Shown: positions 6,315 to 11,417 of the stretch, one piece after another | Layout of the letters: every line of letters starts with the position of its first letter | Position numbering within the stretch: position 1 is the first letter of the stretch | Source: Collinsella sp. | GTDB taxonomy: Bacteria; Actinomycetota; Coriobacteriia; Coriobacteriales; Coriobacteriaceae | DNA: 11,417 nucleotides | Assembly: GCA_019414325.1 (NCBI GenBank) | Contig: DXMG01000010.1 | Location: 43,076 to 54,492, forward strand | Direction: 5' to 3' | Made by a program: the position numbers and the translations under genes | Notes under the pieces: generated by a model | The model's database searches: none | What the model saw: the letters and a program-made list of their open reading frames with translations, nothing else | Told to the model about the DNA's origin: nothing

Positions 6315-8315
6315 GTGTCCAGATCAACAAGGCAATGCTGCGTTTCGGCTAATAAGAACGATGGCTTTCTGCGGGTCGCGGCGGCGTCGCCGCGGATTCG
6401 CGTGGCCGATGTCGAGGGCAATGCCGAGGTTGCGCTGGCGGCTGTTCGCGAGGCTACCGAGCGCGGCGTTCGCGCGCTGGTGCTGCCCGAGCTTAACCTG
6501 ACCGGCTATACCGCGGCCGACCTGTTCCATAACCGCACATTACTGCATGCCTGCGAGACCGCACTGGCGCATATTCTCGATGAAACTCGCGAGCTGCCGA
6601 TTGTCTTTACCATCGGTCTTCCCGTTGCAGTTGCCGAGAATATCTACAACTGCGCCGCCGTGTGCTGTGCGGGTGAGCTTTTGGGTCTTACGGCCAAGAA
6701 GTATTTGCCCAACTACGGTGAGTTCTACGAGCGCCGCTGGTTTGCTCCGGCGCCCGCAGATCCTGTGTGGGTCGAGTTTGCCGGTCAGGGTCCGGTTCCG
6801 CTGGGTTCGGGGCTTGTCTACCGCTGCTGTGATGAGGGCGCCGAGGACCTGGTGCTGGGCGTTGAGGTCTGTGAGGACCTGTGGGTGCCGGCGCCCCCTT
6901 CGACCGAGATGGCGCTTGCCGGTGCCACGGTGATCCTCAATCCGTCGGCCTCGGACGAGATTATCGGTAAGGCAGATTACCGCCGCAGCCTAATCTCCAA
7001 TCAGAGCGCGCGCCTGTACTGTGCCTATGCCTATGCAGACGCGAGCGAGGGCGAGTCCACGACCGACATGGTCTTTGCGGGCGAGAACCTTATCTACGAA
7101 AACGGATCCAAGCTCGCCGCCACTAAACTGCTTACCTGCGATATGGCGGTGGCCGATGTCGATCTTGACCGTCTGGTTGCCGAGCGCCGTCGCTCGACGA
7201 CATGGACGCGCTCGGACGATGCGCCGGAGGCCGTGACCGTCGAGTTCTCGTTTGAGGGCTCGCTCGCCGAAGAGCCTGTCCTGCGCGATGCGCTCGGCAT
7301 CGACCGTGTTTTCCCACGCGCGCCCTTTGTGCCGGCCGATCACGGCGACCTGGCCGAGCGCTGCGAGACCATTCTTGACTTGCAGACCGCGGGCCTCAAG
7401 ACCCGCCTTGCCCATACGGGCACCAAGGCTGCCGTCATCGGCCTTTCGGGCGGCCTCGATTCCACGCTGGCGCTCCTCGTGACCGTGCGTGCGTTCGACG
7501 CCTTGGGCCTGCCGCGCACCGGTATCACGGCCGTGTCCATGCCCGGCTTTGGCACCACGCACCGCACTAAGTCCAATGCCGAGTCGCTCGCTCGTGACTT
7601 GGGTGTGAGCTTCCGCGAGGTCTCGATCCATGCAGCCGTGGAACAGCACTTTAAGGATATCGAGCATGATCCGGCCGTGCAGGACGTGACCTACGAGAAC
7701 AGCCAGGCGCGCGAGCGTACGCAGATTCTGATGGATCTGGCCAACCAGGCTGGCGGTTTTGTCATCGGCACGGGCGACCTGTCGGAGCTGGCGCTCGGCT
7801 GGGCTACCTATAACGGCGACCACATGAGCATGTACGCCGTCAACGCGAGCGTGCCCAAGACGCTTGTGCGCCATCTGGTGCGCTATGCCGCCGATGTCTT
7901 TGGCGGGCGCATTGCCGAGGTCTTGCTCGATATCCTCGATACGCCGGTGTCCCCCGAGCTTCTGCCGCCCACGGGCGACGGCGAGATTGCGCAGAAGACC
8001 GAGGATTTGGTGGGCCCGTACGAGCTGCACGACTACTTCCTCTACTACCTGCTGCGTTTTGGCTTTGAGCCTGGCAAGATCTACCGCATGGCGCTCAAGA
8101 GCTTCGAGGGCGTCTACGACGCCAAGACCGTCCACACGTGGCTACGTACGTTCTACCGTCGCTTCTTTGCCCAGCAGTTTAAGCGCAGCTGCCTGCCCGA
8201 TGGTCCCAAGGTGGGCTCGGTGACGCTCAGCCCGCGCGGCGATTGGCGTATGCCGAGTGACGCTAGCTCGCGTCTGTGGCTTGCGCAGATCGACGCGCTC
8301 AATCCAGTTGACTAA
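6315..8315 (+). CDS. nadE: Glutamine-dependent NAD+ synthetase
   Basis: Makes NAD+ from nicotinic acid adenine dinucleotide, ATP and glutamine-derived ammonia in the cytoplasm, the last step of NAD synthesis. It is 666 residues, the size of the long two-domain bacterial form. The N-terminal nitrilase-type glutaminase domain shows the Glu-Lys-Cys triad: E59 in LPELNLTGY, K129 in KKYLPNYGEFYE and C186 in GVEVCEDLW. The synthetase domain begins near residue 350 with the ATP-binding P loop SGGLDS at 378-383. Further conserved segments are GTGDLSELALGW (485-496) and the C-terminal YDAKTVHTWLRTFYRRFF. The GTG at 6315 is the first possible start, since a TAG lies in frame at 6300-6302. AGAAGGGG at 6301-6308 gives 6-nt spacing. 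Codon use is GC-rich, unlike the operon just upstream. Confidence 0.96.
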   Translation: MSRSTRQCCVSANKNDGFLRVAAASPRIRVADVEGNAEVALAAVREATERGVRALVLPELNLTGYTAADLFHNRTLLHACETALAHILDETRELPIVFTIGLPVAVAENIYNCAAVCCAGELLGLTAKKYLPNYGEFYERRWFAPAPADPVWVEFAGQGPVPLGSGLVYRCCDEGAEDLVLGVEVCEDLWVPAPPSTEMALAGATVILNPSASDEIIGKADYRRSLISNQSARLYCAYAYADASEGESTTDMVFAGENLIYENGSKLAATKLLTCDMAVADVDLDRLVAERRRSTTWTRSDDAPEAVTVEFSFEGSLAEEPVLRDALGIDRVFPRAPFVPADHGDLAERCETILDLQTAGLKTRLAHTGTKAAVIGLSGGLDSTLALLVTVRAFDALGLPRTGITAVSMPGFGTTHRTKSNAESLARDLGVSFREVSIHAAVEQHFKDIEHDPAVQDVTYENSQARERTQILMDLANQAGGFVIGTGDLSELALGWATYNGDHMSMYAVNASVPKTLVRHLVRYAADVFGGRIAEVLLDILDTPVSPELLPPTGDGEIAQKTEDLVGPYELHDYFLYYLLRFGFEPGKIYRMALKSFEGVYDAKTVHTWLRTFYRRFFAQQFKRSCLPDGPKVGSVTLSPRGDWRMPSDASSRLWLAQIDALNPVD

Positions 8316-8334
8316 GGTTGGCTAAATTGAACCA

Positions 8335-8381
8335 ATACGGGGGTTGCAAGCGTTACACTTTTGCAATCTGATGGCCCGTAT
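8335..8381 (+). promoter_or_regulatory. Structured leader stem before the aminotransferase terminator
   Basis: ATACGGG 8335-8341 pairs with CCCGTAT 8375-8381. Directly inside it, GGTTGCAA 8342-8349 pairs with TTGCAATC 8361-8368 (one G-T pair), with an 11-nt loop and a 6-nt one-sided bulge TGATGG at 8369-8374. Together this is a 15-bp bulged stem placed 2 nt before a strong terminator hairpin. The order (structure, terminator, ribosome binding site) is that of an attenuator or riboswitch-like leader. The TTGCAA pair could alternatively be a DNA operator. No known riboswitch class is recognised. Confidence 0.4.
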
Positions 8382-8383
8382 CG

Positions 8384-8415
8384 CGCGGCGCTCTTGTCGG
8401 AGCGCCGCGTTTTTT
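8384..8415 (+). terminator. Intrinsic terminator directly before the aminotransferase ribosome binding site
   Basis: CGCGGCGCTC 8384-8393 and GAGCGCCGCG 8400-8409 form a perfect 10-bp GC-rich stem with a 6-nt loop, followed by six T at 8410-8415. The next gene's Shine-Dalgarno starts only about 6 nt later. Either nadE transcription ends here and some reads through, or this is a regulated terminator in the aminotransferase leader. A separate promoter after the hairpin does not fit in the 18 nt left. Confidence 0.85.
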
Positions 8416-8433
8416 ATATCGAAAGGTGGCACC

Positions 8434-9597
8434 ATGCAGGCATCGCAGCGTCTCGACCGCTTTGGCGCGGAGGTCTTCGCCTCGCTCAACAACAAGCTTC
8501 TCGCGCTGAAGGCTCAGGGCAAGACCATTTACAACATGAGCGTGGGCACGCCCGACTTTAAGCCGTACGACCACGTGGTCGAGGCGCTCACGCAGGCAGC
8601 CCAAGATCCCGAGATGTGGAAGTATGCCCTGCGCGACCTGCCCGAACTCAAGCAAGCCGTGTGCGATTACTATGAGCGTCGCTTTGGCGTTTCGGGCATT
8701 ACGCCGTCTATGGTGCAGTCGTGCAACGGCACGCAGGAGGGTGTGGGCCATTTGGGCCTGGCCCTGCTCGATCCAGGTGACACCATTCTGGTTCCCGATC
8801 CGTGCTACCCGGTCTTTGAGGCGGGTGCCAAGATCGCCGATGCCAAGCTCGAATACTATCCGCTGGTTGCCGAGCATAATTACCTGCCCTATGTGGCGGG
8901 TATTGATCCCGAGGTGGCCGATCGTGCCAAGTATATGATCGTGTCGCTGCCCGCGAACCCGGTCGGCTCGGTGGGCACGCCCGAGGTCTACGAGGAGATT
9001 ATCGCCTTTGCCCGCGAGCATGATCTGTTGATCGTTCATGACAACGCGTACTCCGACATCGTGTTTGACGGCGAGCCCGGCGGCAGCTTCTTGCAGTATC
9101 CCGGTGCGCTCGAGGTGGGCGTTGAGTTCTTCTCGCTCTCCAAGTCGTTTAACGTCACCGGTGCGCGTATCGGCTTTTTGGTCGGCCGCGAGGACGTGGT
9201 CTCTGCCTTTGCCAAGCTGCGCAGCCAGATCGACTTTGGCATGTTCTTCCCGATTCAGAAGGCCGCCATCGCCTGCCTGAACGGTCCGCGCGATGAGGTC
9301 GAGGCGCAGCGTCTGAAGTACCAGGAGCGCCGCGATGCCCTGTGCGACGGTCTTGAGGGCCTGGGCTGGGAGCGTCCCAACGCACATGGCTCTATGTTTG
9401 TGTGGGCCAAGCTTCCCGGTGGTCGCACCGATTCCATGGCGTTTTGCGAGGAGCTCATGGAGAAGGCCGGCGTTGTGGTGACGCCGGGCGCGAGCTTTGG
9501 TCCTTCGGGCGAGGGGCACGTGCGCATGGCGTTGGTCCTGCCGCCCGATCAGATTGCTTTGGCTGTCGAGGCCATTCGCGAGGCGGGCCTGTATTAG
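8434..9597 (+). CDS. PLP-dependent class I/II aminotransferase (LL-DAP aminotransferase/alanine transaminase-like)
   Basis: 387 residues from ATG 8434, with GAAAGGTGG just upstream. The open frame reaches back to 8344, but that would place the start inside the terminator hairpin region. Fold-type I features are clear: N-terminal YNMSVGTPDFKP, Tyr/Asp positions in VPDPCYPVFEAG, N175 in SLPANPVGS, D203 and Y206 in VHDNAYSDIVF (D203 would pair with the PLP ring nitrogen), the Schiff-base Lys K237 in SLSKSFNVTGARIGF, and R364 in GHVRMAL for the substrate carboxylate. It moves an amino group between an amino acid and a 2-oxo acid in the cytoplasm. The GTPDF and SKSFN context resembles DapL and alanine/aspartate aminotransferases, but substrate cannot be fixed by reading alone. 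It is preceded by an attenuator-like leader. Confidence 0.93.
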   Translation: MQASQRLDRFGAEVFASLNNKLLALKAQGKTIYNMSVGTPDFKPYDHVVEALTQAAQDPEMWKYALRDLPELKQAVCDYYERRFGVSGITPSMVQSCNGTQEGVGHLGLALLDPGDTILVPDPCYPVFEAGAKIADAKLEYYPLVAEHNYLPYVAGIDPEVADRAKYMIVSLPANPVGSVGTPEVYEEIIAFAREHDLLIVHDNAYSDIVFDGEPGGSFLQYPGALEVGVEFFSLSKSFNVTGARIGFLVGREDVVSAFAKLRSQIDFGMFFPIQKAAIACLNGPRDEVEAQRLKYQERRDALCDGLEGLGWERPNAHGSMFVWAKLPGGRTDSMAFCEELMEKAGVVVTPGASFGPSGEGHVRMALVLPPDQIALAVEAIREAGLY

Positions 9598-9633
9598 AAA
9601 GGTATTTCGGCTCGTCAATAGCTCGAAACCGAT

Positions 9634-9654
9634 TTCGTACAGTTATTTTACGAA
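9634..9654. promoter_or_regulatory. Inverted repeat upstream of ldh, candidate operator
   Basis: TTCGTA 9634-9639 and TACGAA 9649-9654 are exact inverted half-sites around 9 nt. Related TTTCG pieces occur nearby: CGAAA/TTTCG at 9624-9637, and TTTCGG at about 9605 and 9668. Rex often controls ldh genes, but these half-sites do not match its TTGTGA-type consensus, so another regulator or chance is possible. Confidence 0.3.
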
Positions 9655-9703
9655 TCCTGCAAACAATTTCGGTAAACGGTCGATTTTTGGCTGCGAATAG
9701 GGG

Positions 9704-9709
9704 CATAAT
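9704..9709 (+). promoter_or_regulatory. Possible -10 element of ldh
   Basis: CATAAT at 9704-9709 matches five of six positions of the -10 consensus and lies about 90 nt before the ldh start, just upstream of two hairpins. The matching -35 (around 9680-9685, TCGATT, 18-nt spacer) is poor. Confidence 0.35.
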
Positions 9710-9712
9710 CAA

Positions 9713-9777
9713 AGTCCCGATTGGATGTATTGGGATTACGGCAAGCCGCTCGGGTCGTTCCCGGGCGGCTTGTTTGT
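9713..9777 (+). promoter_or_regulatory. Two-hairpin ldh leader ending in a terminator-like stem
   Basis: A 9-bp hairpin at 9713-9737 (TCCCGAT pairing with ATTGGGA, extended by two pairs, 7-nt loop) is followed by a 13-bp GC-rich stem. In it CAAGCCGCTCGGG at 9742-9754 pairs with CCCGGGCGGCTTG at 9760-9772 with one G-T pair and a 5-nt loop, then TTTGT. The GGGAG ribosome binding site for ldh begins about 15 nt later. The layout repeats that of the aminotransferase leader, although the T tract is interrupted. It could end aminotransferase transcripts or act as an ldh attenuator. Confidence 0.5.
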
Positions 9778-9798
9778 GGAGAGAGATGGGAGTTTCTA

Positions 9799-10749
9799 AT
9801 GGTTAACGAGAAGAAGGTCGCTATTGTCGGCTGCGGTTTCGTCGGTTCGTCTTCGGCGTTCGCACTGATGCAGAGTGGTCTGTTCTCCGAGATGGTCCTC
9901 ATCGACGTGGACAAGAACCGTGCCGAGGGTGAGGCCCTGGATATCGCGCATGGCATGACGTTTGCCGAGCCGATGAAGATTTACGCCGGCGATTATTCCG
10001 ATGTCGCGGACGCCGCCATGATCGTCGTCACCGCTGGCGCTGCCCAGAAGCCCGGTGAGACCCGCCTGGACCTGGTCAACAAGAACGTAAACATCTTTAA
10101 GTCCATTATCCCCGAGATTAAGAAGTCCGGCTTCGACGGCATTTTGCTAATCGTCTCCAACCCGGTTGATGTTCTGACCTATGCTGCCATCAAGATGTCC
10201 GGCCTGCCCGAGGGCCATGTCATCGGCTCCGGCACCGTGCTCGACACTGGCCGTCTGCAGCAGATGCTTGGTGCTCACGTCGAGGTTGACCCGCGCGATG
10301 TCCAGGCCTATGTCATGGGTGAGCACGGCGACTCCGAGTTTGTCGCTTGGTCCAGCGCTCAGGTTGCCGGCGTGCCGCTGAACACCTTCTGCGAGCTTCA
10401 CGGTCATCTGGAGCATGAGACCGCCGAGAAGCGCATCGCCGAGGACGTCAAGAACTCCGCCTACACCATCATCGAGAAGAAGCACGCCACCTACTACGGC
10501 GTCGCCATGGCTGTCAAGCGCATCTGCACCGCTGTTATGCGTGACGAGCAGACCGTTCTGCCCGTTTCCTCGCTCATGGTGGGCGAGTATGGCCTGTCCG
10601 ATCTGGCCATCTCCATGCCGACCGTCGTCGGCCGCGATGGCGTTGTCTGCCGCGTCCCCGTGCCGCTGAACGATGACGAGCAGCATGAGCTCACCGCCTC
10701 CGCAAAGGCCCTCAAGGACATCATCGACAGCGTCGACTTCTCCTGCTAA
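9799..10749 (+). CDS. ldh: L-lactate dehydrogenase
   Basis: Reduces pyruvate to L-lactate with NADH in the cytoplasm, regenerating NAD+ during fermentation. It is 316 residues, normal for the family. The NAD-binding motif is VGCGFVG (G11, G13, G16), with D36 in LIDVDKNR at the end of the second strand. The mobile loop AAQKPGETRLDLV carries Q83, which corresponds to the Gln that selects lactate dehydrogenase over malate dehydrogenase, and R89. R152 in VLDTGRLQ binds the carboxylate next to D149, and H176 in GEHGDSE is the proton donor. I chose ATG 9799 because GGGAG lies 6 nt upstream and the protein then begins MVNEKKVAIVG; the frame stays open upstream to 9721 through the leader hairpin. The gene has its own terminator and appears monocistronic. 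Confidence 0.96.
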   Translation: MVNEKKVAIVGCGFVGSSSAFALMQSGLFSEMVLIDVDKNRAEGEALDIAHGMTFAEPMKIYAGDYSDVADAAMIVVTAGAAQKPGETRLDLVNKNVNIFKSIIPEIKKSGFDGILLIVSNPVDVLTYAAIKMSGLPEGHVIGSGTVLDTGRLQQMLGAHVEVDPRDVQAYVMGEHGDSEFVAWSSAQVAGVPLNTFCELHGHLEHETAEKRIAEDVKNSAYTIIEKKHATYYGVAMAVKRICTAVMRDEQTVLPVSSLMVGEYGLSDLAISMPTVVGRDGVVCRVPVPLNDDEQHELTASAKALKDIIDSVDFSC

Positions 10750-10779
10750 ATCAAGCTCTTTTGGGCAACAGGCTACAAT

Positions 10780-10816
10780 AAAAGGCGTCCGGGCCACACG
10801 GTCCGGGCGCCTTTTT
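10780..10816 (+). terminator. Intrinsic terminator of ldh
   Basis: GGCGTCCGGGCC 10784-10795 pairs with GGTCCGGGCGCC 10800-10811 (12 bp, two G-T pairs, loop ACAC). It is flanked by an A run and followed by TTTTT at 10812-10816, 30-odd nt after the ldh stop codon. Confidence 0.92.
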
Positions 10817-10876
10817 GGTGCGAGGGGGTCAGGTTACTTTGCACCACCCCAATGCACCATAGTTGATGGGAGGGCC

Positions 10877-11398
10877 ATGTCGGATTCGCCTAATTTTTTG
10901 ACCTATGCCCAGACGGCGTTTGATCCGTTTGAGGAGCGGCCGTTCTGCGCGGTGGATAGCCTGGTCTTTGCGTGGTTGTCCTATTTGCGTTTGCCGGGTG
11001 ATATGGCGGATCTGACGAACTGGCAGGGCCTAGACGTGCGCGAGCTGCTACGTGCCGAGTGCTATCGGGATATGGTTGGCGACCTGTGGAATCCAGAGGG
11101 AAGCCTTGCCTTGTTGGAGGCAGTGGCAGCAAATCCCAGATACCGCGGTGCGCGCATTTGCGGCTATCGCGCCGTGAACGATGTTGCGATGACGGAGCAG
11201 TTTGCGGCCATGACGCTCCGATTTCCGGCAGGGTTTAGCTACGTTTCCTTCCGAGGGACCGACAGCACGATTGTGGGCTGGAAAGAGGACTTTAACATGG
11301 CGTTCCGGTATCCTGTGCCGGCCCAGGAATCCGCGGCGCGTTATGTGGACGAGGCGGCGGATGCGATTGACGGGCCGCTTTTGTGCGGAGGTCATTCC
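10877..11398 (+). CDS. Mbeg1-like (DUF2974) alpha/beta hydrolase, N-terminal part only
   Basis: 174 genuine codons from ATG 10877, then the contig ends. GGGAGG precedes the start at a rather short spacing of about 3 nt. The protein begins MSDSPNFLTYAQTAFDPFEE and contains VDSLVFAWLSYLRLP, typical of Mbeg1/DUF2974 proteins. The oxyanion-side motif VSFRGTDSTIVGWKEDFNMAF follows near residues 127-147. The last residues LLCGGHS are the start of the lipase nucleophile elbow GHSxGG, with the catalytic Ser as the last true codon. The residues after it in the raw frame (LSLIHI) come from adapter. Family members are thought to be lipase/esterase-like hydrolases; substrate unknown. The Asp/His of the triad would lie in the missing part. 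Confidence 0.85.
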
Positions 11399-11417
11399 CT
11401 GTCTCTTATACACATCT
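11399..11417. other. Tn5/Nextera mosaic-end adapter (sequencing artefact)
   Basis: CTGTCTCTTATACACATCT is exactly the 19-bp Tn5 transposase mosaic end used in tagmentation libraries. It ends flush with the contig and interrupts the hydrolase gene in mid-motif. Read in reverse it gives the well-known artefactual peptide MYKRQ. It is not part of the genome. Confidence 0.97.

Noticed and set aside
6990..8135. 381-codon open frame on the minus strand
   Set aside because: Antisense shadow of nadE; the plus-strand protein has all active-site motifs.
8353..9618. 421-codon open frame on the minus strand
   Set aside because: It lies fully antisense to the aminotransferase, which has complete catalytic motifs. 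High-GC codon bias commonly leaves such mirror frames open, and this one shows no family features.
10147..10797. 216-codon open frame on the minus strand
   Set aside because: Antisense to ldh, and its start overlaps the ldh terminator; no recognisable domain.
11048..11413. Minus-strand open frame beginning MYKRQ
   Set aside because: Its start comes from the Tn5/Nextera adapter and the rest is antisense to the hydrolase.

Overview
The window looks like a chromosomal contig end from a high-GC Coriobacteriia gut bacterium, most likely Collinsella or a close relative. This is an inference from the codon bias and from the look of the housekeeping genes (a long glutamine-dependent NAD synthetase, a class I/II aminotransferase, an L-lactate dehydrogenase and an Mbeg1-like hydrolase). 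No marker gene is present to prove it. The last 19 bases are a Tn5/Nextera transposase mosaic-end adapter, so genuine sequence stops at 11398.

Region 1 (1-1740, minus strand, high GC) holds two genes that I can describe but not name. The first is a cut-off protein with an ordered N-terminal domain, a Lys/Arg-rich linker and a Glu-rich tail. The second is a membrane protein with an extremely Ser/Thr/Gln/Gly-rich C-terminal tail of about 115 residues. A perfect 16-bp palindrome abuts the ribosome binding site of the first, and a perfect 12-bp inverted repeat lies behind the second.

Region 2 (1911-6184, plus strand) is clearly lower in GC and is the most interesting part. After a 72-codon hypothetical gene comes a tight four-gene operon: a DUF2087 winged-helix-like protein, a 12-TM MFS exporter whose start overlaps it, a 773-residue cobalamin-binding radical SAM enzyme with two C-terminal PqqD/RRE-like segments, and a 36-codon gene for an acidic, aromatic peptide ending in Cys-His. 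The small gene has the best Shine-Dalgarno of the set and is followed at once by an intrinsic terminator. I read this as a candidate RiPP (ribosomally made, post-translationally modified peptide) cluster: precursor, B12-rSAM modifying enzyme, exporter and possible regulator. No peptidase is visible. The AT-rich base use suggests horizontal acquisition, but there is no integrase, tRNA or IS element in view.

Region 3 (6315-10816, plus strand, high GC) is core metabolism: nadE, a PLP aminotransferase and ldh. The aminotransferase and ldh each have a GC-rich hairpin with a T tract placed directly before the ribosome binding site. In the aminotransferase case a second, long imperfect stem precedes the terminator, which resembles an attenuator or riboswitch-like leader. 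A strong intrinsic terminator closes ldh.

Region 4 (10877-11398) is the first 174 codons of an Mbeg1-like alpha/beta hydrolase, cut exactly after the Ser of its GHS motif, where the adapter begins.
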